NCBI GenBank assembly: GCA_032111745.1
Contig: JAULUH010000402.1
Span: forward strand, 1-18,646
Direction: 5' to 3'
From: JAULUH01 sp032111745
GTDB taxonomy: Bacteria; Chloroflexota; Anaerolineae; JAAEKA01
Length of the DNA stretch: 18,646 bases
Of the stretch, positions 1 through 7,361 are shown in pieces. The notes below the pieces were generated by a model. That model was given only the letters and a program-made list of their open reading frames with translations, had not been told where the DNA came from and ran no database searches. The stretch's first letter is position 1, and the number at the start of each line of letters is the position of its first letter. The position numbers were made by a program, and so were the translations under genes.

Positions 1-45
1 GCTTTGGCCGGGCTTGGCCTCCAGCCCGGCCAAAGCCTCGACTCC
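1..45. repeat. Palindromic repeat (hairpin), copy A of the GGCTTTRGCC family
   Basis: Bases 1-14 (GCTTTGGCCGGGCT) and 23-36 (AGCCCGGCCAAAGC) form a perfect 14-bp inverted repeat around an 8-nt loop. The right arm continues into CTCGACTCC, so bases 26-45 are the reverse complement of the arm found at 1485-1504, with one mismatch. The left arm is probably cut by the window edge. It could end transcription of an upstream gene, but no T-run follows. The match to two other loci in the window makes a dispersed REP-like element more likely. Confidence 0.6.
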
Positions 46-150
46 TGACTCCCGGCGAGCCTCGCCTTCGTGTGCTGGCCGTATCCGTCCCCACCGCCGC
101 AATGACGTCCGCCATGCGGCAATAGACCGTCCACGCACCAGCAACCAACC

Positions 151-1365
151 ATGGGCCGCGAACGACTCCTAGCCGCACTGAACCATCAGGAGCCTGACCG
201 GGTGCCTTTCGACCTGGGCAGCACCCAGGTCACGGGCATTCACGTCATAGCGTACCGCAACCTGCGGGCCGCCCTGGGCTTGCCTGAGGTCCAGCCCCAG
301 CTGTGCGACGCCGTGCAGCAGCTGGCCATGTCCGACGACGACCTGGTGGAGCTGCTTGGTGTGGACGTGCGCGGACTGTACCCCCTCAACAGCCACAACT
401 GGGGCATCACGGAGGAGGACGGCGACGACTACTTTATCTACCGCGATGAGTGGGGCATCGTGCACCGTCGCCCCCGGCCCGATGGCCTCTACTTCAGCAT
501 CTGGCAGGTGCCACTGCCTCAGGATGACATAACAATCCGGGATGTCGAGCGCTATCCCTGGCCTGACATGGGTGCGCCCTGGCGCGTGGCTGGCCTGCGG
601 GAAGAGGCCCTGCGCTACCGTGCCGCCGGCTACGCCGTGGTACTCAAGGATGCCTTCGCCGGCATCTTCGAGTTCGCCCAGCGCATTGCCGGCATGGAGA
701 ACCTCCTGGTGCTGATGGCCGTGAACCCGGCGGTGGCCGAGGCCCTTTTCGACCAGCTCCTGGCCCTCAAGCTGGCCTACTGGCGGACAGCCCTGGTGGA
801 ATTGGGCGACGTGGTCGACGTAGTCACCTATGCGGACGACTACGGCACCCAGGAGTCGCAGCTCATCTCGCCCGCCATGTTCCGTAGCCTGCTCAAGCCG
901 CGCGTGCGCCAGGTGCTGGAGGTACAGGCGCAACTGGCGCCCCAGGCCAAACGTTTCTTCCACTCTGACGGCAATGTGCGTCCCTTGATCCCTGACTTCC
1001 TGGAGATTGGCGTGCAGATCCTCAACCCGGTGCACATCCGCGCCCGGGGCATGGATCCGGTCGCGCTGAAGCGTGACTTCGGCCAGGACCTGGTCTTCTG
1101 GGGCGGCGGCGTGGACACCCAGGGCGTCCTGCCCAATGGCACCCCCGAGCAAGTCAAGAAGGACGTGCGTCGCAACATAGAGGCTCTCGCCCCCGGCGGC
1201 GGCTACGTGTTCAACACCATCCACAACATCCAGCCCGACGTTCCGCCCGAGAACATCATGGCCATGTGGGAAGCCCTGCAGGAGGCCGGCCACTACCGCC
1301 ACCCGTCGAGCCCCTGGCCGCTCCGGGTTCGTAGTGGCGGCTTCAGCCGCTCTCTGGGTTCGTAG
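151..1365 (+). CDS. URO-D superfamily protein (uroporphyrinogen decarboxylase-like / methyltransferase-like)
   Basis: The 404-residue product opens with the typical RERLLAALNHQEPDRVPFD motif of URO-D-like proteins common in environmental bacteria. The core has YADDYGTQ (227-234), FFHSDGNVRPLIPD (269-282) and a glycine-rich WGGGVDTQ (317-324). The RQAGR motif of true HemE is absent. The HxC zinc-ligand pattern of MtaA/CmuA corrinoid methyltransferases is not obvious either, since the matching spot reads HSDG. Real haem synthesis is therefore unlikely, and the substrate is unknown. The fold is a TIM barrel and the protein should be cytoplasmic. Family-like sequence ends near residue 383. The last 12 residues and the TAG stop are read from the 31-bp repeat array, so the original C-terminus seems to have been replaced. 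No clear Shine-Dalgarno precedes the ATG. The start rests on alignment with the family N-terminus. Glucuronate isomerase follows on the same strand, so a role in sugar-acid use is possible but unproven. Confidence 0.85.
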   Translation: MGRERLLAALNHQEPDRVPFDLGSTQVTGIHVIAYRNLRAALGLPEVQPQLCDAVQQLAMSDDDLVELLGVDVRGLYPLNSHNWGITEEDGDDYFIYRDEWGIVHRRPRPDGLYFSIWQVPLPQDDITIRDVERYPWPDMGAPWRVAGLREEALRYRAAGYAVVLKDAFAGIFEFAQRIAGMENLLVLMAVNPAVAEALFDQLLALKLAYWRTALVELGDVVDVVTYADDYGTQESQLISPAMFRSLLKPRVRQVLEVQAQLAPQAKRFFHSDGNVRPLIPDFLEIGVQILNPVHIRARGMDPVALKRDFGQDLVFWGGGVDTQGVLPNGTPEQVKKDVRRNIEALAPGGGYVFNTIHNIQPDVPPENIMAMWEALQEAGHYRHPSSPWPLRVRSGGFSRSLGS

Positions 1366-1480
1366 TAGCGGCTTCAGCCGCTCTCTGGGTTCGTAGTAGC
1401 GGCTTCAGCCGCTCTCTGGGTTCGTAGTAGCGGCTTCAGCCGCTCTCTGGGTTCATAGTAGCGGCTTCAGCCGCTCCGGG
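1327..1480. repeat. Tandem array of five 31-bp hairpin repeats
   Basis: Units begin at 1327, 1358, 1389, 1420 and 1451, an exact 31-bp period. Units 2-4 appear identical. Unit 1 has a G for A in the stem, and unit 5 has an A for G and a diverged end. Each holds the palindrome AGCGGCT-TC-AGCCGCT (7-bp arms), with the first arm base changed in unit 1. The array begins inside the 3' end of the URO-D-like gene and provides its TAG stop. A partial unit-like GCCGCTCCGG flanks both ends. There are no unique spacers, so this is not CRISPR. Stacked hairpins could slow transcription or protect mRNA ends. Confidence 0.9.
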
Positions 1481-1483
1481 CGC

Positions 1484-1519
1484 CGGAGTCGAGGCTTTAG
1501 CCGGATTGGGCAAAGCCTC
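1484..1519. repeat. Palindromic repeat, copy B of the GGCTTTRGCC family
   Basis: The arm GGAGTCGAGGCTTTAGCCGG (1485-1504) recurs at 13102-13121 and, reverse-complemented with one change, at 26-45. Here GAGGCTTTAGCC (1491-1502) pairs with GGCAAAGCCTC (1509-1519) with one bulged A, giving a short hairpin. It lies directly after the 31-bp array, whose core CGGCTTCAGCCG is similar, so the two repeat types may be related. It could serve as a transcription terminator for the URO-D-like gene, although no T-run follows. Confidence 0.6.
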
Positions 1520-1596
1520 TGCAGCTTCCCCCCGAGTCGAAAGAAGCCCTTGCGCTCCCGGCGCTCTCCGCAGCTCATTTCCGGAGGTCTACCGCC

Positions 1597-3024
1597 ATGC
1601 CCACCCAACCCTGGTCCCTTTCTCCTGATCGCTTCTTCTCCCCCGACCCGGCCCAGCGCCGCGTCGCCCGCGACCTCTACGCCAGCATCCGCGCGCTCCC
1701 GCTGGTGTGTCCCCACGGCCATGTAGACCCCCGCCTCTTCGCCGATCCCAACTACCGCTTCCCCAGCCCAACCGAGCTCCTCATCATCCCCGATCACTAC
1801 ATCACCCGCATGCTCTACTCCCAGGGCATCCCCCTGGAGGCGCTGGGCGTGCCGCGGTTGGACCACGGGCCGGTAGAGCAGGACCATCGCCGCATCTGGC
1901 AGACCTTCGCCGAGCACTTCTATCTCTTTCGCGGCACGCCTTCAGGCGCCTGGCTGGCGGCTGAGTTGGTGGAGGTCTTCGGCGTCACCGAGAAACTCAC
2001 CCCGGAGAACGCCCAGGACATCTACGACCACATCGCGGCCCAGTTGGCCACGCCGGCCTTCCAGCCGCGGGCCCTGTACGACCGCTTCAACATCGAGGTG
2101 CTAGCCACCACCGATGCTGCCACCGATCCTCTCCAGCACCACCAGGCCATCCGCGCCTCGGGATGGCACGGTGATATCCGGCCTACCTTCCGGCCCGATG
2201 CAGTGGTCAACTTGGACACGGCCGGTTGGCGTGCCAACGTCGACCGGCTGGGCCAGGTCACTGGCCGCGATGTCTACTCCTATCGCGGGTTCGTGCAGGC
2301 CCTGGAGGAGAGGCGGCAGTTCTTTCAGGAGATGGGCGCCACAGCCACGGACCATGCGGCGCTGACGGCCTACACCTGCGAACTGTCGCCAGCGGATGCG
2401 GCAGCCATCTTTGAGCGCGCCCTGCAGGGTCAGGCTACCGCGGTAGATGCCCAGCAGTTCACCGGCCACATGCTCGTGGAGATGGCGCGCATGAGTGTGG
2501 AGGATGGGTTGGTGATGCAGCTCCACGTAGGCTCGGTCCGCAACCACAACGTCGCTGTATTCGAGCGCTTCGGCCCTGACCGTGGTGCCGATATCCCTCA
2601 GGCCACCGATTTCGTCCACGGCCTGCAGCCCCTGCTCAACCGCTTCGGCAACGACTCCCGTCTGACCCTGATCCTCTTCACCCTGGACGAGAGCACCTAC
2701 GCCCGGGAGCTGGCTCCGCTGGCCGGACACTATCCTGCCGTCTGCCTGGGACCTCCCTGGTGGTTCCACGACAGTCTCAACGGCATCCGTCGCTACTTCG
2801 ACCGGGTCATGGAGACCGCCGGGCTGTACAACACCGCTGGCTTCAACGACGATACCCGGGCCTTCCCCTCGATCCCGGCCCGCCACGACCTGTGGCGCCG
2901 GGCCAGCGCTGACTGGCTGGCCGGCCTGGTAGTGAGAGGCAGCGTGGATGACCTCGACGCATCGGAGATGGCCGCCGAGCTCGCCTACGATCTGGCCCGC
3001 CGCGCCTACCGTCTAGGGGACTGA
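1597..3024 (+). CDS. uxaC: Glucuronate (uronate) isomerase
   Basis: The 475-residue protein matches the UxaC family in length (about 470) and motifs. It has an N-terminal metal-type CPHGHVDP (38-45; H40 and H42 as in the amidohydrolase-like barrel), the family segment LHVGSVRNHN in the middle and the C-terminal DDTRAFPSIPARHDLWRR. The family interconverts D-glucuronate and D-fructuronate (or galacturonate and tagaturonate), the first cytoplasmic step of uronate breakdown. A strong GGAGG (1583-1587) sits 9 nt before the ATG. The next uronate enzymes (UxuA/B, UxaB/A) are not in this window. The gene ends convergently with the minus-strand hydrogenase operon, overlapping the FkbM gene by 12 nt with no terminator between. 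The only plus-strand neighbour upstream is the URO-D-like gene, 231 nt away. Confidence 0.9.
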   Translation: MPTQPWSLSPDRFFSPDPAQRRVARDLYASIRALPLVCPHGHVDPRLFADPNYRFPSPTELLIIPDHYITRMLYSQGIPLEALGVPRLDHGPVEQDHRRIWQTFAEHFYLFRGTPSGAWLAAELVEVFGVTEKLTPENAQDIYDHIAAQLATPAFQPRALYDRFNIEVLATTDAATDPLQHHQAIRASGWHGDIRPTFRPDAVVNLDTAGWRANVDRLGQVTGRDVYSYRGFVQALEERRQFFQEMGATATDHAALTAYTCELSPADAAAIFERALQGQATAVDAQQFTGHMLVEMARMSVEDGLVMQLHVGSVRNHNVAVFERFGPDRGADIPQATDFVHGLQPLLNRFGNDSRLTLILFTLDESTYARELAPLAGHYPAVCLGPPWWFHDSLNGIRRYFDRVMETAGLYNTAGFNDDTRAFPSIPARHDLWRRASADWLAGLVVRGSVDDLDASEMAAELAYDLARRAYRLGD

Positions 3025-3765
3025 GGCCAGGCGAGCGTACACGTCGCCTGATCCCTTCTCCGCTGCCAGCGCCCGCAGGCGGGCCACCATCAGCTCTGGT
3101 GCTAGCCAGGACACGCTCAGAAGTTTCTGCGTCTCCCCTGCCGACCAGTTGTATTCGTAGACCCCCAACTGTTCCAGGCGCTGGATGCAGGCGATGGCCA
3201 GGTTTGCGGCCGGGGCGACAGTCTCAAAGGACAACGCCGGGAGGGGTTGGGACAGGCCGCTCAGCACTTCCAACTCGTAGCCCTCCACGTCGATCTTGCA
3301 GAAGGCCGGCCGGCCGAACTGGGCGATCAGCGCGTCCAGAGTCGTGACCTGCACCGTTGCCTCTGTGTCCCACTGCACAGAGGCGAAGGCCTCTGCATGC
3401 CGGACCGCGTGGATCCAATCCTGTGACAACGACGAGACGGTAGGGTGGCGCTGGCTGATGTAAATGCGGCCGGAGCCTGGAGTCGCCCCCACGGCCTGCT
3501 CCACCAGCACCACGTTCCTGCTATGGCCGTACCAGCGCCGCAACAGGGCCGCAAGATGCGGTTGCGGCTCCACCGCGACTACCTGAGCGCCCAAGTCGAG
3601 CCATGCCTGCAGGCGATTCCCTACATGGGCGCCGATGTCGAAGCACAGGTCGCCGGGGTGGATGAACTGCCGGTAGAAGCCGGCTAGCTGGCGACGACGG
3701 CCCGGCACGCCGCGATAGATGAGGAGGGATCTCAGCAGGCCCAACCCTGTGCGCAAGCGGCTCAC
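3013..3765 (-). CDS. FkbM-family SAM-dependent methyltransferase
   Basis: The 250-residue product has a class I SAM-binding motif FDIGAHVGN (42-50), an acidic motif II-like VAVEPQP (63-69) and the FkbM signature CKIDVEGYELEVL (156-168). FkbM enzymes O-methylate sugars, polyketides and other small molecules, and the substrate here cannot be told. The GTG start overlaps the stop of the hydrogenase maturation protease in a GTGA overlap (3762-3765), so translation is very probably coupled and the gene is the last of the hydrogenase operon. That placement is unexpected because methylation is not a known step of NiFe maturation. The 3' end overlaps uxaC on the other strand by 12 nt. No signal peptide or membrane segment is seen. 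Family assignment is secure and function is unknown. Confidence 0.87.
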   Translation of the reverse strand: MSRLRTGLGLLRSLLIYRGVPGRRRQLAGFYRQFIHPGDLCFDIGAHVGNRLQAWLDLGAQVVAVEPQPHLAALLRRWYGHSRNVVLVEQAVGATPGSGRIYISQRHPTVSSLSQDWIHAVRHAEAFASVQWDTEATVQVTTLDALIAQFGRPAFCKIDVEGYELEVLSGLSQPLPALSFETVAPAANLAIACIQRLEQLGVYEYNWSAGETQKLLSVSWLAPELMVARLRALAAEKGSGDVYARLASVP

Positions 3766-4280
3766 GAAGCTCGGCGCCCAGCTGGGTCACGGCTGGCTTG
3801 GGCCATGGACACCAACTCGTTCCACAGCCCCTCCACAACTGACGGCACCGCGGCCATCACCTCGGCTGAAAGGCCCCGCCCGGGCTCACGCGAGCCTATC
3901 TCAATCCCCCAGAGTATCACCCTTTTGGGCAGCCAGTCCAGCGCAGCAGCCAGGTCGAGCAGCTCGCGCACGCCAAATCCATGGGATGAGGTCCGCTCAG
4001 CACCACGCACGTCCAGCACACCCGGTTGCCAGAGCTGGCGATGCACTGTGCCTGGCGCCGCGCCGCTTACCGCCGCATCCACAATGATCGCGGTGTCATA
4101 CTCGTGCAGCGCATCCAGCAGCGCTATGTCGGGCTGGACCATCGTGACAAAGCTTGCCGGTATCAAGTCAGCAGCGAAGGGTCTGGCCTGTGCCAGGGCC
4201 TCCAGGCGGTGCACCACCTCCAGGCCGACGCCGTCGTCCGAGGCCCAGGGATTGCCAATGCCCACGACCAGGGTAAGCAT
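3762..4280 (-). CDS. [NiFe] hydrogenase maturation protease (HycI/HyaD/HoxW type)
   Basis: The 172-residue protein begins LTLVVGIGNPWASDDGVG, the GxGN...DDGxG signature of peptidase family M52. By comparison with HybD/HycI, D16, D68 (in IIVDAA) and H100 (in SSHGFG) are the likely nickel ligands. The enzyme cuts the C-terminal tail of the hydrogenase large subunit after nickel insertion, which lets the active site close. Its expected substrate, HydA, is encoded immediately upstream and carries such a tail. The ATG at 4280 is chosen because it shares one base with the hydA stop (TGATG) and matches the family start. The 30-codon extension to 4370 lies inside hydA and is unlikely. Its own stop overlaps the FkbM start (GTGA). 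It should be cytoplasmic. Confidence 0.93.
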   Translation of the reverse strand: MLTLVVGIGNPWASDDGVGLEVVHRLEALAQARPFAADLIPASFVTMVQPDIALLDALHEYDTAIIVDAAVSGAAPGTVHRQLWQPGVLDVRGAERTSSHGFGVRELLDLAAALDWLPKRVILWGIEIGSREPGRGLSAEVMAAVPSVVEGLWNELVSMAQASRDPAGRRAS

Positions 4281-5668
4281 CAGGGATCGGTATGTCTTGT
4301 GATGTTTAACTTCAGGTAGTGCGTGGCACAGGAGATGCACGGGTCGTAGTTGCGGATCAACTGCTCGCACTGCCAGGCCGCTTCCTCCAGGGGCAGGTCG
4401 ATGACCTGGGGCACGAAGGCTCGCAGGTCATCCTCCATGCGCCTGAGGTTCTGGGATGTCGGCGCGTCGATGCGAGCCTCCTGGATAATGCCCTGCTGGT
4501 CGAGGCGATAGCGGTGGTAGAGCATGCCTCTGGGTGCTTCGGTGATGTGGCAGCCAGTGCCGGCTTGCGGCGCTCCGTCGACGCGCGAGGGCTTCGGCTG
4601 CTGGTAGTCCTCGATCAGCTGTAGGGCCTCCTCGAATGCATGTACCACCTCCAGGCTGCGGGCGACGATGCTCTTGAACGGGTTATTGCTGGGCAGGCCT
4701 AGGTCGTGCTCCCGTAGCGCCTGCTGGGCCGTCGGTGACAGCTTCTCCAGGTTCAGGTTGACGCGGGCCAATGGTCCTACCTGGTAGCTTCCCGCGCCCA
4801 GGTGCACGACGTGCACTGCGTGGGAGTGAGCCACATGCTCCTCCACGAAGTGGCCCTCGTATTCCTCCATGGTGATGTCCAGCCCCCGGGAGCTGACCAC
4901 GCGGCCCTCGTTCATGGGGAACTCGTCCGGATGGCTTAGCGAGACGAACTCGTAGTCCTCCTCGAAGTCCGGGCAGGGCAGGGTGGCTACCAGGGCCACC
5001 GTGTCCACAGCGGCCTGCAAGCCCCATTCCAGGTCTGGCTTGAGCGCCAGCAGCTGCTGCCTGGTGGGTGCCTTGGTCCAGCCGCCCACACAGGCTGAGA
5101 TCGGATGCACTTCCCGGCCGCCGATGACGGCCAGCAGGGCGTTGCCGATCTTCTTCATGCGCAGGGCTTGCTCCACCGCCGGCTTGAGGGACGGCTCGGC
5201 CGCCATGGCGATGGCGTTGGCGTAGCCCAGGAAGTCCGGCGCATGCAGCAGGTAGATGTGCAACACATGGCTCTCGATCCACTCCGCGCAGTAGAAGAGC
5301 CGCCGCAGGGCGCGGATCTGTGGGGTGATCTGCAGCCCCAGGATCTTCTCCATGGCGTGCACGGAGCTCATCTGGTAGGCTACCGGGCAGATACCGCAGA
5401 TGCGCGCCGTGATATCCGGAGCCTCCCGGTAGCTGCGGCCCCGCAGGAAGGCCTCGAAGAAGCGGGGCGGCTCGAAGATGCGCAGCTCCAGGTGCTTGAC
5501 CTCCCCGTTCTCTACCTCGACATCCAGCGCGCCCTCACCCTCCACCCGCGCCAGGTAGTCTACCTGGATGCGTTTGGTGCCGTTTGCCGAGACTTTGGGG
5601 AGGGGTGACAGGATGCTGGACTGGGATCCGACTGGGGTCGCTGGGGTCTGTTGTGCGCGCGTCATCAT
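4280..5668 (-). CDS. hydA: Group 3b [NiFe] hydrogenase large (alpha) subunit
   Basis: The 462-residue catalytic subunit binds the NiFe(CN)2CO centre. The L1 motif RICGICP (89-95; C91, C94) and the L2 motif DPCISCATH (442-450; C444, C447) give the four cysteine ligands, and RVEGEG (41-46) is also typical. Twelve residues follow His450 and should be removed by the protease encoded next. Sequence style (RARVEGEG-like opening, DPCxSCATH) and gene context fit bidirectional NAD(P)-linked group 3b, the 'sulfhydrogenase' class, which oxidises H2 or evolves it from NADPH in the cytoplasm. The start ATG overlaps the hydD stop (ATGA), and a GGAG Shine-Dalgarno lies just upstream inside hydD. A second ATG follows at once (5665) and could be used instead. 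The first 30 residues are Ser/Pro/Thr-rich and probably a flexible extension. Confidence 0.95.
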   Translation of the reverse strand: MMTRAQQTPATPVGSQSSILSPLPKVSANGTKRIQVDYLARVEGEGALDVEVENGEVKHLELRIFEPPRFFEAFLRGRSYREAPDITARICGICPVAYQMSSVHAMEKILGLQITPQIRALRRLFYCAEWIESHVLHIYLLHAPDFLGYANAIAMAAEPSLKPAVEQALRMKKIGNALLAVIGGREVHPISACVGGWTKAPTRQQLLALKPDLEWGLQAAVDTVALVATLPCPDFEEDYEFVSLSHPDEFPMNEGRVVSSRGLDITMEEYEGHFVEEHVAHSHAVHVVHLGAGSYQVGPLARVNLNLEKLSPTAQQALREHDLGLPSNNPFKSIVARSLEVVHAFEEALQLIEDYQQPKPSRVDGAPQAGTGCHITEAPRGMLYHRYRLDQQGIIQEARIDAPTSQNLRRMEDDLRAFVPQVIDLPLEEAAWQCEQLIRNYDPCISCATHYLKLNITRHTDP

Positions 5669-6489
5669 GCCATCTCCTCATATCGGTCACTTGCCATGCG
5701 GAAGGGGTCGGCGTTGCCGTTGAAGCTGCGGAACAGGCGGACGATCTCCGCCGCGGCCAGGCCCATCTGCTCGAATTGCAGGCCCAGGGATTGGCTGTTG
5801 GGGGCTTCCATCGGGCCAAAGCAGCCATAGCAGCCCCGCTGGTAGGCCGGGCAAATGGCGCCACACCCGGCCTGAGTCATCGGCCCCAGGCACGGTATGC
5901 CCTGAGCCACCATCACGCAGGTGGTGCCGCGACGCTTGCACTCCAGGCAGACACTGTAGACCGGCAGCCTGGGCTGGCGGCCGATCAGCAGCGCGGTCAC
6001 CACCTCCAACAACTGGTGTTTGCTGATGGGGCAGCCGCGTAGCTCGAAGTCCACCTTTACATGCTCGGCGATGGGCGACGAGGTCTCCAGAGTCTCGACG
6101 TACTCGGGATGGGCGTAGACGATGCGGGTGAACTCCTCCGCGTCCGCCCAGTTGCGCAGGGCCTGGATCCCGCCGGCCGTGGCACAGGCGCCGATGGCGA
6201 TGAGATACCTGGATTGGCGGCGCACTTCCTTGATCTGCTGAACCTGCTCCGGCGTGGAGATGGAGCCCTCCACCAGGGCCACATCATAGGGCCCCCCTTG
6301 AAAGCTGCGGCTGGCCTCGACGAAGTACGCGATCTGCACCGCGTCGGCGACCGCCAACAGCTCGTCCTCCGCGTCCAACAGCGAGAGCTGGCAGCCATCG
6401 CAAGAGGCAAACTTGAAGACGGCCAGCCGCGGTTTAGACGGGCCAGCCGCGCCTTTGCCCCCGGTCCTGCTGGTCTGTGTCGTGTTCAT
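5665..6489 (-). CDS. hydD: Group 3b [NiFe] hydrogenase small (delta) subunit
   Basis: The 274-residue Fe-S subunit carries electrons from the NiFe centre. Proximal-cluster cysteines are in FASCDGC (C30, C33), IGACATAGG (C102) and LRGCPISK (C153). A cysteine-rich tail (C181, C184, C191, C200, C209, C213, C220, C223) suits the medial and distal [4Fe-4S] clusters of group 3 enzymes. It lacks the Tat signal of uptake hydrogenases, in line with a cytoplasmic complex. The ATG at 6489 lies 1 nt after the hydG stop and is preferred. An in-frame extension to 6603 would lie inside hydG and has no family-like sequence. The first 20 residues are low-complexity (Gly/Thr/Pro). The end overlaps hydA by 4 nt. 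Confidence 0.94.
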   Translation of the reverse strand: MNTTQTSRTGGKGAAGPSKPRLAVFKFASCDGCQLSLLDAEDELLAVADAVQIAYFVEASRSFQGGPYDVALVEGSISTPEQVQQIKEVRRQSRYLIAIGACATAGGIQALRNWADAEEFTRIVYAHPEYVETLETSSPIAEHVKVDFELRGCPISKHQLLEVVTALLIGRQPRLPVYSVCLECKRRGTTCVMVAQGIPCLGPMTQAGCGAICPAYQRGCYGCFGPMEAPNSQSLGLQFEQMGLAAAEIVRLFRSFNGNADPFRMASDRYEEMA

Positions 6490-6490
6490 G

Positions 6491-7360
6491 CTAGAAGTCC
6501 TCCACGCCAAAGAACGGCTCGATAGCTGCATACGAGAACACCGGCCCTTCCCGGCACACGAATGTGGGCCCGAATTGGCAGTGTCCGCAGAAGCCCACGC
6601 CACACTTCATGTTGCGCTCCATGGAGACGTAGATCTGTTCCTTGGGAATGCGCCGCGCCAGGGCCTCGTAGATCACGAAGCGGATCATGATCTCCGGCCC
6701 GCAGGTCAATACGCTGGTCTTCTTTGGATCCAGCCGCAGCTGGTAGAAGAGCATCGGCACCACACCCACGTGCCCGCGCCAGCTCTCGTCCGCTCGATCG
6801 ACTGTGAGGCGCAACTGGATGTCGTGCTCCTCCCAGGTGTCGAACTCGCCAGCATACAGAACGTCACTGGGCGTGCGCGCGCCGTAGAGCAGGAACACGC
6901 GGCCAAAACTGTCCCGGTGGCGCATGACGTGATAGATCACTGGGCGCAGTGGCGCCAGCCCGATACCGCCAGTGACGATGCAAATATCATGGCCGCGCAA
7001 GCGCTCCATGGGCCAGGCGCTGCCGTAGGGCCCCCGTAGCCCCACGATGTCTCCTGTGTGCAGCCGGCTCATGGCCCGGGTTACGTTGCCGGCGAACCGG
7101 ATGGTATGCCCCAGGCGCTCTCGTTGGTCGGGATCCGAGCTCACGGAGATCGGTACCTCGCCGATGGCCGGTAGATAGATCATGTTGAACTGGCCCGGCC
7201 GGAAGCTGTAGCGCCCACGCATCACCTGGTCTTCCAGCATGAGCGTGTAGGTAGTGATGGCGTAGGCCTCCTCTCTGGCGTCGACGATCCTGGCCGGGCA
7301 CAGCTGCATGGGCCTGGAGCCATTGGTGGGCTGGGTAGGGGCAGTCGTTGTCTCTATCAT
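6491..7360 (-). CDS. hydG: Group 3b hydrogenase gamma subunit, FAD/NAD(P)-binding reductase
   Basis: The 289-residue diaphorase-type subunit joins the hydrogenase to NAD(P)(H). It has a ferredoxin-reductase beta-barrel with FRPGQFNMIYLP (53-64) and VPISVSS (69-75) for FAD, then a nucleotide-binding domain with CIVTGGIGLAPLRP (127-140) and TCGPEIMIRF (219-228). A C-terminal [2Fe-2S] motif has C253, C258, C261 and C269. This is the layout of sulfhydrogenase gamma subunits and of dihydroorotate dehydrogenase electron-transfer subunit PyrK, but the operon makes the hydrogenase role clear. The ATG at 7360 comes 1 nt after the hydB stop with a GGAGG Shine-Dalgarno before it. A longer in-frame start at 7447 would run through hydB and is rejected. 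NADP versus NAD preference cannot be told from sequence by eye. Confidence 0.94.
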   Translation of the reverse strand: MIETTTAPTQPTNGSRPMQLCPARIVDAREEAYAITTYTLMLEDQVMRGRYSFRPGQFNMIYLPAIGEVPISVSSDPDQRERLGHTIRFAGNVTRAMSRLHTGDIVGLRGPYGSAWPMERLRGHDICIVTGGIGLAPLRPVIYHVMRHRDSFGRVFLLYGARTPSDVLYAGEFDTWEEHDIQLRLTVDRADESWRGHVGVVPMLFYQLRLDPKKTSVLTCGPEIMIRFVIYEALARRIPKEQIYVSMERNMKCGVGFCGHCQFGPTFVCREGPVFSYAAIEPFFGVEDF

Positions 7361-7361
7361 G

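Noticed and set aside
169..1302. Long minus-strand open frame (377 codons) opposite the URO-D-like gene
   Set aside because: His/Val/Gly-rich composition without any family motif, as expected for the mirror frame of a GC-rich gene; the plus-strand product is clearly recognisable.
151..1365. HemE (uroporphyrinogen decarboxylase of haem synthesis)
   Set aside because: Lacks the N-terminal RQAGR motif and is longer than HemE; only the superfamily assignment is safe.
1327..1480. CRISPR array
   Set aside because: Units abut with no unique spacers, the palindrome fills most of each unit, and no cas gene is present.
2101..2886. Minus-strand frame opposite uxaC
   Set aside because: Low-complexity antisense frame; the UxaC frame covers it entirely.
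4281..4370. Longer N-terminus for the maturation protease
   Set aside because: It lies inside hydA, has no family match, and the TGATG junction with the family motif at residue 5 fixes the start at 4280.
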